From Spongiibacter sp. IMCC21906 (lineage in GTDB: Bacteria > Pseudomonadota > Gammaproteobacteria > Pseudomonadales > Spongiibacteraceae): a DNA stretch of 64,000 nucleotides. The translations under genes were made by a program, and so were the position numbers. The notes under the pieces are model-generated. The model saw only the letters and a program-made list of their open reading frames with translations. It did not search any database and was not told where the DNA came from. Numbering within the stretch: the stretch's first letter is position 1; each line of letters opens with the position of its first letter. The stretch is from assembly GCF_001010805.1 (NCBI RefSeq), contig NZ_CP011477.1:1007001-1071000 (forward strand). Direction: 5' to 3'. Shown here piece by piece: positions 35,434 to 44,747 of this stretch.

Positions 35434-36624
35434 ATGGCAAATACCTATTCCGAAAAGCAGTGTGTGATCTCTGGTGTGGGCCAGTCAGAAATTGGGCGCC
35501 GGCTGCCTCGCAATGGCTTGCAGCTCACGGTCGATGCGGTGAAGCAAGCTCTTGATGATGCGGGTTTATCCCGTAGTGATATTGACGGGGTATCCAGCTG
35601 GCCGGGGCAAATGCAACACGCGGCGCCGGGTTTCTCGCCAGTCTCAATCACCGATTTACGCGAGGCCATGGACCTCAAGCTCAGCTGGTATAACGCGGGT
35701 ATTGAGTCGACCCAAATGTCAGCCATTATTAATGCGTGTATGGCAGTGGCTAGCGGTCAGGCGCGACATGTTATTTGCTTTCGTACCATGACCGAGGCCA
35801 GCGCCATGGCTAAGGGGACGCGCTCCAGTGTGCAGGGCACTGGCAGCCAGCGCATCAGTGGACCGTTTCAGTGGCAGCTGCCCTTTGGCGCCTTTTCGGC
35901 CAGTAGCTGGGTGGCGATGGTGGCGTCTCGTTATATGCATGAATTTGGCGCAACGCGGGACCAGCTTGGCCAGATTGCGGTAAATGCGCGTAGCAATGCG
36001 GTTCTGAACGAGCGCGCGGTCTACCGCGATCCGCTGAGTATGGATGACTATCTGGCATCGCGGATGATTTCAGATCCGCTGTGTTTATTTGATTGCGATG
36101 TGCCAATTGATGGCTCTACTGTAATTATTATTTCCCATAAAGATTGCGTGCCCGATTTAAAATCTACGCCTGTTCATATTGAAGCTGTTGCGGGTCCTCT
36201 TTATGGTCGCGACAGTTGGGATCAGCAAGATGATCTCACCCGTTTTGGTGCAGAAGATGCGGGTAAAATGCTGTGGTCTCGCACCGACTTTAGTCCTAAA
36301 GATGTCGACCTGGCGGAGCTTTACGATGGCTTTAGCTTTTTAACCCTGCTGTGGCTTGAGGGCCTGGGTTTTTGCGGCCGGGGCGAAGCGGCGGCTTTTG
36401 TTGAGGGCGGCAAACGAATTGCTCGGGATGGCGAGTTGCCTCTGGCTACCCACGGCGGCCAGCTGTCAGCGGGGCGGACCCACGGTTTAGGATATTTTCA
36501 CGAGGCGGTAAAACAACTGCGGGGCGAAGCGGGCAATCATCAGTTGAGTGGCGAGAGGAAGTTGGCGGTCGTGAGTAATGGGGGCGGCAATCTTGCCGGT
36601 GCAGCATTATTGCGCCGTGACTAA
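35434..36624 (+). CDS. Thiolase-fold lipid-transfer protein, putative retro-aldolase (Ltp2-like)
   Basis: A 396-residue thiolase-superfamily protein of the SCP-x/Ltp2 branch. It has the thiolase fold blocks (VISGVGQSEIGRR, NAGIESTQMSAIINACMAVASGQ, SDPLCLFDCDVPIDGSTVII, GRTHGLGY), but no Cys at the nucleophile position (STQ instead of CxS). Ltp2 of actinobacteria acts as a retro-aldolase with tyrosine catalysts; LAELYDGFSF here carries the matching Tyr. It is followed by a DUF35 gene with intact zinc ribbon, the known partner arrangement. It probably cleaves a tertiary beta-hydroxyacyl-CoA. Confidence 0.85.
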   Translation: MANTYSEKQCVISGVGQSEIGRRLPRNGLQLTVDAVKQALDDAGLSRSDIDGVSSWPGQMQHAAPGFSPVSITDLREAMDLKLSWYNAGIESTQMSAIINACMAVASGQARHVICFRTMTEASAMAKGTRSSVQGTGSQRISGPFQWQLPFGAFSASSWVAMVASRYMHEFGATRDQLGQIAVNARSNAVLNERAVYRDPLSMDDYLASRMISDPLCLFDCDVPIDGSTVIIISHKDCVPDLKSTPVHIEAVAGPLYGRDSWDQQDDLTRFGAEDAGKMLWSRTDFSPKDVDLAELYDGFSFLTLLWLEGLGFCGRGEAAAFVEGGKRIARDGELPLATHGGQLSAGRTHGLGYFHEAVKQLRGEAGNHQLSGERKLAVVSNGGGNLAGAALLRRD

Positions 36625-36707
36625 AAAGAGCAAAGTACCTAGGCCGATAATAGGTTCTTACTGCGAAATCTAACATCGATACTCAGACGAAAAGATGGGT
36701 AAATTTA

Positions 36708-37145
36708 ATGACTGACACACATTCTTCAGAAACAAATGCTCCAGAAAAAACAATGGGCCCCGTACCCGAGCTGGATGAACTGAATAGTTTTTTTTGGACT
36801 TCTGGCGCCGACGGTCAACTACGGATGCAGTATTGCGAAGATTGTCAGTATTGGCAGCATCCCCCTAGCGTTTGTTGTCGAAAATGCTTAAATGAAGATA
36901 TCGCTCCCAAACCGATGTCTGGCACCGGTACAGTGGCAGCGCTTACGGTTAACCGCATGCCGTGGATCCCGGGCTTAAAAATTCCTTATCTTCTAGTGAT
37001 TGTCGAATTGGACGAACAGCAGGGATTGCGTTTAACTTCGGCCATGCCAGCCGCCGAGCCTGGCAGTGTCAGTATTGGCGATAAGGTGAAGGTGTCTTTT
37101 GAACAGCGCGAAGATGTCTGGATGCCGTTTTTTGCGTTGCAATAA
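36708..37145 (+). CDS. DUF35 OB-fold protein with zinc ribbon
   Basis: A 145-residue DUF35 protein. The zinc ribbon is complete: YCEDCQYWQHPPSVCCRKC (about residues 43-61) provides two CX2C pairs. The OB domain follows (GTGTVAALTVNRMPW to GDKVKVSFEQ). In Ltp2-ChsH2 type aldolases this subunit helps bind the acyl-CoA and shuttles it from hydratase to aldolase. It lies 83 bases after the Ltp2-like gene and ends the site I operon. A strong hairpin terminator follows. Confidence 0.88.
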   Translation: MTDTHSSETNAPEKTMGPVPELDELNSFFWTSGADGQLRMQYCEDCQYWQHPPSVCCRKCLNEDIAPKPMSGTGTVAALTVNRMPWIPGLKIPYLLVIVELDEQQGLRLTSAMPAAEPGSVSIGDKVKVSFEQREDVWMPFFALQ

Positions 37146-37160
37146 GCGCGACTTTTGAAG

Positions 37161-37197
37161 GCTGCTGATATTCCTAAGGGAGTATCAGCAGCGTAGT
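37161..37197. terminator. Bidirectional terminator hairpin
   Basis: GCTGCTGATATTCC and GGAGTATCAGCAGC pair around a TAAG loop (37161-37192), followed by GTAGTTTT. Located between convergent genes, the DUF35 gene and the HAD-PlsC gene. Confidence 0.8.
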
Positions 37198-37198
37198 T

Positions 37199-38635
37199 TT
37201 AGTCTGTTGGCCAGTTGGTGAGAGTATCAATATATTGCTGGCGCACCTCATTTATCTTTTGTTCTAGCGTATCCAGTGTCCAGTCTTCTACCGATATGGG
37301 TGGCAACACCGCAACATCAACGGTGCCGGGGCTCATAACTGCGGCATCTCGGGCGGCAATCATCTCGGCATTGCGAAATACAATGGGCACCACAGGAATG
37401 CCCGCTGCCATTGCCATACGAAATCCTCCTTTTTTAAAGTCGCCAACCAGTTCGGTATCGACTCGGTTACCCTCAGGGGCAAGGCAGATCGAAATGCCTT
37501 TGCGGGCCAGTTCTTCAATGGGTTTTAGTGCCTCTACTGAGGCTTTGGAGTCAGCCCGGTCGATAAAGGCGACATCGGCCAATTTACCGATGGTGCCGGT
37601 GAGCCAGTGATCTTCCAGTTCTTTTTTGCCCACGCCGGTAAAGTCTTTCTCAATAAGCTTGGCGGCCATAAAAGCGTCGTAGTTGTTGCGATGGTTAAAA
37701 ATAAAAACAGCTGGCCGCTGCGCCCAGAGGTGTTTGTGGCCTACCACATTGAGCTTAACCCCGTTGATTTTAAACATGCGGTCAATCCAGCGGGGTGAAG
37801 CGTAATTTAAAATTGCCCGCTTATCTCGCTTGAGTAACCCCAGGCCGACGCCAATAGCGGCAAATGGCAATATACTCATGACTCCGGCGGTTGATCGTAA
37901 TGCACCATTGTTTTTACGACTGACAAAACGTTGGATGGGCCAACCTCGGGATTTGGCTATTCGGCTTAACTGTTTGCCGGGGTTGGTTGGCCGGGGATGG
38001 CCAACCAGATGCATAAGCGCTTCATCTTCGTCGCCATCGGCGTAAAAAAAACAGTCGCGTAATTGGCTCTGATGCTGCTCCGCAAAGCGCTGTGCGGCCT
38101 GGGCTTTACCTTTCCCCCAAATGAGTGGTTTTGCGAGCTCGCCTGTGAGCAGGTCATCGTCGAGGATAAAGCGATTACAAAGCACATGTTCAATGCCTAA
38201 AAAGCGGGCGATGGGATCTGCCTGATAGCAGGTGGCAGAGGAAGACAATATAACGGTGTGCCCCTGCTGCTGATGCGCTTTGATGATTTTGCGCATTTCC
38301 GGGTAGATCAGGTTAATGATCTTTTTATTGAACAGCAGCTCACCCATAGTCATAAGGTCAAGGTGGCATCGCCCTTTCCAGGCATCGGCGCCAATTTGCA
38401 AAAGGTCTTCAAAATCGGCTTTGCCAACAGCGGTATTAATAGCGGTGTTTATGGTGCGCAAAAATTCTTGCAAGCTAATTTCTTTATTTTTTAAACGTTG
38501 TTTACTGAGATGGGCGGCAGAGAAACCGGCAATAATAGTGCCGTCCAAATCAAAAAACGCACATACCGATGGACCCGTTTGGGACGTGTGAATAGTACGC
38601 AAGGTGGACGCCAATGCCTGTTCTGTCTGTATCAT
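37199..38635 (-). CDS. HAD-IB phosphatase fused to PlsC acyltransferase
   Basis: A 478-residue fusion. The N-terminal ~230 residues are a SerB-like HAD-IB hydrolase: FFDLDGTII motif I (about residue 28), VILSSSATCYQ motif II, and FFYADGDEDEALM motif III. The C-terminal part is a 1-acyl-glycerol-3-phosphate acyltransferase: FNHRNNYDA (HX4D, about residue 315) and APEGNRVD (the PEGTR-like motif). Such fusions could make phosphatidate and release diacylglycerol. It overlaps the WS/DGAT gene upstream by four bases, forming an acylglycerol module with it and PlsB. Confidence 0.9.
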   Translation of the reverse strand: MIQTEQALASTLRTIHTSQTGPSVCAFFDLDGTIIAGFSAAHLSKQRLKNKEISLQEFLRTINTAINTAVGKADFEDLLQIGADAWKGRCHLDLMTMGELLFNKKIINLIYPEMRKIIKAHQQQGHTVILSSSATCYQADPIARFLGIEHVLCNRFILDDDLLTGELAKPLIWGKGKAQAAQRFAEQHQSQLRDCFFYADGDEDEALMHLVGHPRPTNPGKQLSRIAKSRGWPIQRFVSRKNNGALRSTAGVMSILPFAAIGVGLGLLKRDKRAILNYASPRWIDRMFKINGVKLNVVGHKHLWAQRPAVFIFNHRNNYDAFMAAKLIEKDFTGVGKKELEDHWLTGTIGKLADVAFIDRADSKASVEALKPIEELARKGISICLAPEGNRVDTELVGDFKKGGFRMAMAAGIPVVPIVFRNAEMIAARDAAVMSPGTVDVAVLPPISVEDWTLDTLEQKINEVRQQYIDTLTNWPTD

Positions 38636-40137
38636 GATTTCCTTCCTTTGGCGGTGGCTGCTTTGGTGGTAATGGCTTTTTTAGCTGCCGGTTTTCGGCG
38701 AGGGGGAGTTTTTTTATTTGCAGACTGAACCGCTGGTTTGGATGCTGGCTTAAGCAAGGCCGTAAACTCTTCATGAAGGCATTGCATCAATAAATCAGGT
38801 TGGCTGATAGCTGCGGTATCGCAGTGGCTGCCGATATAACACACCCCGTTGTGGGACATCATGACAAGCATCAGAGGAATGCCGGGCAGCGGGCCAAAGG
38901 GGTACATTTTAATAATTTTGCTTCCGGCAATATAAGATGGTTCTTTCAGACCGGGAACATTTGATGCCTGCACATCTACCTGGCTGGCAAGCTCGCCTAA
39001 TTCCTGAAGTGCGGTAGCGGGTAAATGAACCAACAGCGGGGCGATGCGGTTGAGAATATTAATGGCCGGCTCGGCTATGGCTTGTTGAACCTGGGTTTGA
39101 ATATTGTTTATACGGTTTTTAGGATCGGCATGGTTGAGTGGCAGGGTAATTCGGGCCGCTGCAAAATGATTGCCGCCATCGCTGTCATTCGCGGTACGTA
39201 AATTAACCGGCATGGCCAGTGGCAGGTTTTCGATCTCGCAATCGAGTGCAGAGTGATAGCGATGAAGACCGCCAGCAATCGCGGCAATATAAATATCATT
39301 GACGCTGGCATTGAATGCCTTGGCGCAATCTTTAAGCTCAGCGAGGGGATATTCGAGTACATCCAGACGACGACTTAGGCTGCGGCGCATTAGCAGTGGT
39401 GAGGCAGGGCTAGTGTCGCTGCTGAGAATGCGTTTGGCCGACTGCCATTGCTGTTTAATTTCTTCAATGCGTTTGCCTGGGTGTTGCAGGAGGTTTTTGC
39501 TGCCGCTGAGGCCTTTGTAAAAGGTGTTTTTGAGGCCAGGTAGTGCCGAGGTTAAAGCGCGGTTTAGTCCGCGTCGGCTCAAGGTTATTGCATTAAGATC
39601 TTCCGGTATTGGTTCAGGAATAGGGGATCTGAGAGGGGCTTCTCTGCTCGTATTAAACAGTAACTTTAGCAACATAAGCCCACCCATGCCGTCGGACACG
39701 GCATGGTGCATTTTAATCAGCAACGCTGCTTTGGCAGTTTGCTCAGTCAGGCCTTCCAGCAGAACCACCTCCCACAATGGTCGCTGGGTGTCCATTGGTG
39801 CAGAGAGAAACTGCTTAGCTGTATCGAGTACATTGCGCATTTTACCGGGGCTGGCGACACTATAGCGGCGCAGGTGGTAGTCCAGATTGAAGTCGGGATC
39901 GACAACCCAGCGAGGTGATGTGGTGGCAATGGCGGGGGTGACAATATGTTGACGAAGACGAATAAACTGGCGGCTGGCGTAGTCAAAGCTGTCTCGCAAC
40001 TGATCAAAGTCGGGCACGTCATCGAGCATGGCAATAGATAGCATGGCGCTGCGGGTTTTTACCGAGGCTTCACCTCGCAGCATTAATAGTTCAAGGGCGT
40101 CGACCTCGTCTTTAAAATAATGTTGCTTATCAGTCAT
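38632..40137 (-). CDS. Wax ester synthase/diacylglycerol acyltransferase (WS/DGAT)
   Basis: A 501-residue bifunctional WS/DGAT that esterifies fatty alcohols or diacylglycerol with acyl-CoA to form storage wax or triacylglycerol. The catalytic HHXXXDG motif is HHAVSDG (about residues 134-140), followed by GGLMLLKLLF; the second half has AMPVNLRTANDSDGGNHFAAAR, and SNVPG near the C terminus. A lysine/alanine/proline-rich tail of about 30 residues ends the protein. The start ATG 40137 overlaps the end of plsB by eight bases. Confidence 0.92.
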   Translation of the reverse strand: MTDKQHYFKDEVDALELLMLRGEASVKTRSAMLSIAMLDDVPDFDQLRDSFDYASRQFIRLRQHIVTPAIATTSPRWVVDPDFNLDYHLRRYSVASPGKMRNVLDTAKQFLSAPMDTQRPLWEVVLLEGLTEQTAKAALLIKMHHAVSDGMGGLMLLKLLFNTSREAPLRSPIPEPIPEDLNAITLSRRGLNRALTSALPGLKNTFYKGLSGSKNLLQHPGKRIEEIKQQWQSAKRILSSDTSPASPLLMRRSLSRRLDVLEYPLAELKDCAKAFNASVNDIYIAAIAGGLHRYHSALDCEIENLPLAMPVNLRTANDSDGGNHFAAARITLPLNHADPKNRINNIQTQVQQAIAEPAINILNRIAPLLVHLPATALQELGELASQVDVQASNVPGLKEPSYIAGSKIIKMYPFGPLPGIPLMLVMMSHNGVCYIGSHCDTAAISQPDLLMQCLHEEFTALLKPASKPAVQSANKKTPPRRKPAAKKAITTKAATAKGRKS

Positions 40138-42508
40138 GATTTTTAACTCGATTAAAAAAGCGTTGGTTAAAGTTGCGTCGCGCAGAGTTGAAGCGTTGGT
40201 CGCTGAGCTGTAAAAGCGCCTCCAATTCTTCGATATACTCATGCCCTAATCGGGGTTGGTAGCTAGCGTTGTCGTCAATCACTCCACGATTTTCGGCAAT
40301 CTGTAATCCGGTTTTAAACAGATGTAGTGATGCTGCTTCGGAATGAATAATGCGCTTTTGCAGTAGGTATTGGCGGGCTGTGCCAGCACAAAACTGAAAG
40401 AAGTTGGCGTCGCCGACGGTGTTTTTGTCGGCACGTAATTCAAGGCAGACCGCGACCACCCAGTAACTCTCTAAAAAACAACGCAATACGCTGTCGGCGG
40501 TGATGGGTTGCATGGCCGCTAGCAGCTCGTGAGTAGTCTCTGGCCCGTCTTCAACCGCTTGCTCCCAGTCTGGGTCGACTTTTAATAAGTGCTCGTTAAG
40601 GGTTTTGCGAAATTGATTTTTTTCCAGAAAAAAGAAGTCGAACTTAAGCAGATCTCTAAGTTGAAGTGCCGTTTGCCAAAAAACCGTCAATGAATTGTCG
40701 CCGTTGTTATTGGCGGCAGCGGTTAAAGCCAGCTCGGCAATGGCGCTGTCGAGGAAGTGATGAATGATCCAGTTGCGATAGTAAGACGCGGCAACGTGGG
40801 CATCGTGGTTAATGGTGTAAACCGCTTCTGGGCCGTCGGTTTCGGCATGAATCAGCCCTTGGCTGATCAGGGCGTCGAGTTCTTCCTGGATACCCTCATC
40901 ATAGAGTAGTCGTTGGGCGCTGGCCGTCATTGGCGCCTCATTGCGTTTTGTATAAAGAACAAATTCCCGCAGTGCCATTTTAAGTTGTTCAAAACTCAGT
41001 GCTTGGCGAAAGGCGCTGAGGGCGGTCATGGTAATCAGAGAAATAGCGGTGATAGGAGTGGCCTGATTAATGCGCCAGGAAATTTCAAAGGCCAGTTTTT
41101 GCAATGCTAAATGATATTCGCTGTCGCTAAGTTGACTGGCGTGTTCTGGGCTGCCTAAATAACTGCTCAATGACAAGGGTTGGCCAAATCGAACGTAGAT
41201 GCGACCAAAGCGACCGTGGGCTGATTTAAAGTAATTGATCATCCATTTCAGATCTTCTTTTTTCTTCGCTACGCCCATGGCCTCACCGGCATAACCTTTC
41301 ACCTCGTTAAGTTGGTCATAGGTGGTGGAAGCGGGAATCAGCGCAATATCCTCGCAGCGGCCGTCGCGGTAGGCGTCTACCACATATTTTAATAAACCGA
41401 GTTTGGGCGGCAGAGATTTGCCGGTGCGGGAGCGGGTGCCCTCTATATACCATTGCAGGCTAAAACGTTTTTCGACCATATAGCCCAGATATTCTTTTAA
41501 CACCCAGCGGTATACCGGGTCGCTGCGAATATCCCGGCGAATAAAGATCACTCCGGAGCGGCGCATAATATAACCCATCGGCCAGAAGCTCATATTAATG
41601 CCGCCAAGGGTGCTGGTGCGGGGGAGGCCGGCTTCGTGCAGTGCGACTGACATGACGCCAACATCCATATTGGAGCGATGTGACGGCAGAATAATAGCGG
41701 GTTTACCATTTACCGCAGCGCGTACGGTTTCGATCTGCTGTGGATCAATATCCAATTGCTCAACATAACCGCGGCGATAAAGAATTCGCCCCATTGTTAA
41801 ATTTACATCCAGCCCCAGTGGCGTAAAACCCGATGCCAATTCTTTTAAGGCTTTGTCGGCCAGGGCTTCGGCCTGGGCGATGGGCAGTTTTTTCTGTTGG
41901 GCTAATTGCTGAAGGCCGGTTTGAAAACGGCTGGACGCGCGTATTTCCTCGCGAACCAATTTGGGCATTTTGTACTGGGGGCCAAGGAGTTGTGATGCCG
42001 CTCGTTCAAGGGCGAGGGTGGCCCGGCGAACAACAAAATGGGCAAATTCATCTTCAGCATTGCTGGCGCGTTGCTGCTCCCATATCTCCCGTAATTCTGA
42101 AATGGTAGCGGGCTCGCCTTCAAGAACGTGAACCCGTTCGGGCTGATATCGGGCGATGAGATATTTAGCATAGGGGTGGGGGGCACGAGGGTCACCAGTG
42201 GAGACAAGGTCGCGCAGGTAGACCTGGTGCTTGCCATTGCGTGCTTTGGGGAGCCATGCCACCCGTAGTGGGCACAGTGCAGGGTTGTCGCCTTTTGCCA
42301 AACGTTGACGCAGTTGCCATGTGGTGCGGCTAGCGTCCAGTTTGGGATAGTCGATATAGAGCACTTCTATGTTGGCATCGGCTTGCTGGCTCGTCTTTTT
42401 TTGCAGCCATGCTTCGATAATCTTCCGTTCTGTTCGCCCACGGGTTTGTGCCAGGAATATTCGGCGTTGGCCGGGGGCGCTTGACTGGCTGGAGTCTGCC
42501 GAATGCAT
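40130..42508 (-). CDS. plsB: Glycerol-3-phosphate acyltransferase (PlsB family)
   Basis: A 792-residue PlsB-type sn-glycerol-3-phosphate 1-O-acyltransferase, near the 807 of E. coli PlsB. Acyltransferase block I is LPSHRSNMD (about residues 276-284), block II GVIFIRRDIRSDP, block III WYIEGTRSRTGKSLPPK, and block IV ALIPASTTYDQL. It catalyses the first step of phospholipid and triacylglycerol synthesis at the membrane. Its location here, with WS/DGAT and the HAD-PlsC fusion and behind a flavoprotein gene with operator E, suggests a storage-lipid paralog rather than the housekeeping enzyme; that is inference. Confidence 0.9.
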   Translation of the reverse strand: MHSADSSQSSAPGQRRIFLAQTRGRTERKIIEAWLQKKTSQQADANIEVLYIDYPKLDASRTTWQLRQRLAKGDNPALCPLRVAWLPKARNGKHQVYLRDLVSTGDPRAPHPYAKYLIARYQPERVHVLEGEPATISELREIWEQQRASNAEDEFAHFVVRRATLALERAASQLLGPQYKMPKLVREEIRASSRFQTGLQQLAQQKKLPIAQAEALADKALKELASGFTPLGLDVNLTMGRILYRRGYVEQLDIDPQQIETVRAAVNGKPAIILPSHRSNMDVGVMSVALHEAGLPRTSTLGGINMSFWPMGYIMRRSGVIFIRRDIRSDPVYRWVLKEYLGYMVEKRFSLQWYIEGTRSRTGKSLPPKLGLLKYVVDAYRDGRCEDIALIPASTTYDQLNEVKGYAGEAMGVAKKKEDLKWMINYFKSAHGRFGRIYVRFGQPLSLSSYLGSPEHASQLSDSEYHLALQKLAFEISWRINQATPITAISLITMTALSAFRQALSFEQLKMALREFVLYTKRNEAPMTASAQRLLYDEGIQEELDALISQGLIHAETDGPEAVYTINHDAHVAASYYRNWIIHHFLDSAIAELALTAAANNNGDNSLTVFWQTALQLRDLLKFDFFFLEKNQFRKTLNEHLLKVDPDWEQAVEDGPETTHELLAAMQPITADSVLRCFLESYWVVAVCLELRADKNTVGDANFFQFCAGTARQYLLQKRIIHSEAASLHLFKTGLQIAENRGVIDDNASYQPRLGHEYIEELEALLQLSDQRFNSARRNFNQRFFNRVKNHD

Positions 42509-42566
42509 GGCTTAAATTCCTGTGTTAGATACGATTATTATGAGTTCTTGTGGTTGCTGGCTACGG

Positions 42567-44582
42567 TCATGCTGGTATCACCGGTGAGACAATATTGTTG
42601 TTTCGGTGGTTAACAAATTGGCGCACTAACTGGTGTGCCTCGGCCACGGCATCGCCGATGCGGCCCATTTGCCTTGCATCGCCAATAAGAGCGCATTCGA
42701 TATTGTTGTTAAACGCTGAGCTGCTAAGAGCATCGTAAAGCTGATGCTCACGGTCTCGGCCTTGAGCCAAAATGCAGTAAGCGATAGGTCGGGTGATCAG
42801 CTCCTTATCCATTTGTAAGTAAGCAATACCTTCGTTGACCCTGGAGAGTTCGCTGTTACAGATTAGCTCTAATTCTGGATTGCTCAATAAACGTTTGAGC
42901 AGATCGCCACGATAGATCATTTCTGCAGAGCGGGCGAGCTGGCGAGCAGGGGAGCGACTGGAAAGAATGACTTTATAGCCTCGTTCGATAAGGGCTTCGC
43001 AGGTTTCGCAGCCGGTTTCGCCACCGCCCAAGACCAGGATGGGCCCTGTTTCCGGTTTGGGAAGTGAGTGGCTGGCCAGAGAATTTAGCAAGTCGAACGC
43101 GTCACAGCTATTGCGTGCATTCAAACCGGCAAAAGTCTGGGGGCGCGAGCGACTGCCTGTGGCAAAAACAACAATATCGGGTTTGCGAGCCACTATCTCT
43201 TGCTCATTGATTTGGGCCTGTAGCTCGATATTTACTTTGCTCGCTTGTAGTTGGCGAATTAAATACTGACGGTAGCGTTCCAGCTTGTCTTTAAAAGGGG
43301 GCGCGGCAGAAACAATTAATCCGCCACCGAGTTTATCCTGTGCTTCCAGTAAGCTGGTGTCCGCACCTGCCGCTGACAGGCTTAGGGCGGCGTTAATGCC
43401 TGCGGGACCGCTGCCTACTACCATTGCCCGGCAGGGTGCCAATAATTGAGGAATGTTGCTGGCGAGTTCACGGCCGGTAACGGGGTTGTTGGCGCAGCGA
43501 ATACTGTTTTCAGCAAAGCCGTTGGCAACGCAGTAATTGCAGGAGGTGCAGGGAATAATGGCATCTGCATTTCCGGCTTTCGCCTTGTTACTCCATTCAG
43601 GGTCTGCCAACAAGGTTCGCCCCAAGGCTATCAGGTCGGCATCGCCATCACGCAACGCTTGTTCGGCGGTATCTGGGTGGCGGATCTGGCCAACGGTAAT
43701 GATGGGAACATGACATACCTCGCGAATACGGCGGGAATAGGGCAGTCGCCAACCATCGGGGGCAGACATCGGATCCAATACTTTATCAAAGCTCTCTGGG
43801 CCGACTCCGGTGGATACATGGAGGGCGTCAATGCCAGCATCCACCAGCATAGGGCAAATTCGCTCCATATCTTTAATGCTCAGCCCGCCGTCGCAAAATT
43901 CATCGGCTGACAGGCGGTAGATTAATGGTCGATTACCGATTGCTTGTCTTACCCGGTGAATGACGCGGCGGGGGAATTCCAGTCGACCGGCTTCGTTACC
44001 GCCCCATACGTCTTCCCGTTTGTTACTGCGTGGAGACATAAATTGTGTCAGCAAATAGCCGTGGGCACCGTGAAGTTCAACAGCTTGATAGCCTGCTTTA
44101 ATACCCAGTTCGGCGCTGCGGCCAAAATTGTCGATCATTGCCTCGATCTCAGCGTGGCTCATGCCTTTGCAGACTAACTTGTTAGGGTCTTTGCGAGACC
44201 TTATGTCGCAGGGGCCGATTGCTGTGCCGGTTGATAATAAATTTCGCTTGGCGGCAGCGCCGCCGTGCTGTAATTGTAGACAGGCGACGCTACCAGCTGT
44301 TTTTATAGCATTTACCAGTGTTTTGTGGCCGGGCAGGTGCAGGGAGCTTTCCAATGTTAACTGGTTGGGTTCAGACTGGCCGGAGGCGAGTTCAACACTG
44401 CAAAATTCAACAATAATCATACCGGTGCCGCCATCAGCACGGGCCTTATAAAATGCAATTTGCGCGTCACTAACCAAGCCCTCCGGGGTGCCTAGCTGGG
44501 TGGACATGGGCGGCATAACTGTTCTGTTGGGGATATCCAGTTTGCGAATGCGAAGGGGCTTAAAGAGTAGAGGGTAATTCAA
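42567..44582 (-). CDS. 2,4-dienoyl-CoA reductase-like flavoprotein (FadH/BaiCD family)
   Basis: A 671-residue three-domain enzyme. The N-terminal ~370 residues form an old-yellow-enzyme TIM barrel (PNRTVMPPMSTQLG, LQLQHGGAA, ELHGAHGYLLTQFMSPRSNKR with the catalytic loop). A 4Fe-4S site lies in CTSCNYC and SIRCANNP (about residues 346-365). The C-terminal part binds FAD and NAD(P)H (VVGSGPAGINAALSLSAAG, LVLGGGETGCETCEAL). The family reduces 2,4-dienoyl-CoA, and BaiCD/BaiH members act on oxo-bile-acid CoA esters, so a double-bond reduction or desaturation in the island's pathway is plausible. Operator E is just upstream; plsB follows 58 bases downstream. Confidence 0.9.
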   Translation of the reverse strand: MNYPLLFKPLRIRKLDIPNRTVMPPMSTQLGTPEGLVSDAQIAFYKARADGGTGMIIVEFCSVELASGQSEPNQLTLESSLHLPGHKTLVNAIKTAGSVACLQLQHGGAAAKRNLLSTGTAIGPCDIRSRKDPNKLVCKGMSHAEIEAMIDNFGRSAELGIKAGYQAVELHGAHGYLLTQFMSPRSNKREDVWGGNEAGRLEFPRRVIHRVRQAIGNRPLIYRLSADEFCDGGLSIKDMERICPMLVDAGIDALHVSTGVGPESFDKVLDPMSAPDGWRLPYSRRIREVCHVPIITVGQIRHPDTAEQALRDGDADLIALGRTLLADPEWSNKAKAGNADAIIPCTSCNYCVANGFAENSIRCANNPVTGRELASNIPQLLAPCRAMVVGSGPAGINAALSLSAAGADTSLLEAQDKLGGGLIVSAAPPFKDKLERYRQYLIRQLQASKVNIELQAQINEQEIVARKPDIVVFATGSRSRPQTFAGLNARNSCDAFDLLNSLASHSLPKPETGPILVLGGGETGCETCEALIERGYKVILSSRSPARQLARSAEMIYRGDLLKRLLSNPELELICNSELSRVNEGIAYLQMDKELITRPIAYCILAQGRDREHQLYDALSSSAFNNNIECALIGDARQMGRIGDAVAEAHQLVRQFVNHRNNNIVSPVIPA

Positions 44583-44606
44583 GTCGCACTCCTTGGCTTA
44601 TAAAAT

Positions 44607-44625
44607 TACTGCCATATAGTTAGTT
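44607..44625. promoter_or_regulatory. Island operator, site E
   Basis: TACTGCC-ATATA-GTTAGTT, ending only 25 bases from the flavoprotein start on the minus strand. The right half is a perfect match; the left half has two deviations. Confidence 0.6.
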
Positions 44626-44694
44626 ATTCTAATCATTGTGTTGTAGGGATATACACTAACGATTGCATTAAATAATCGGTGGTATTATTATAAT

Positions 44695-44713
44695 AACTGA
44701 CGTACAGTAAGTT
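44695..44713. promoter_or_regulatory. Island operator, site F
   Basis: AACTGAC-GTACA-GTAAGTT, 35 bases before the TonB receptor start. Nearly symmetrical. Together with site E it fills one divergent promoter gap with two dyads. Confidence 0.7.
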
Positions 44714-44747
44714 TTAAATGCTTTTGCCAATTAATGTGAGCGTAGAG

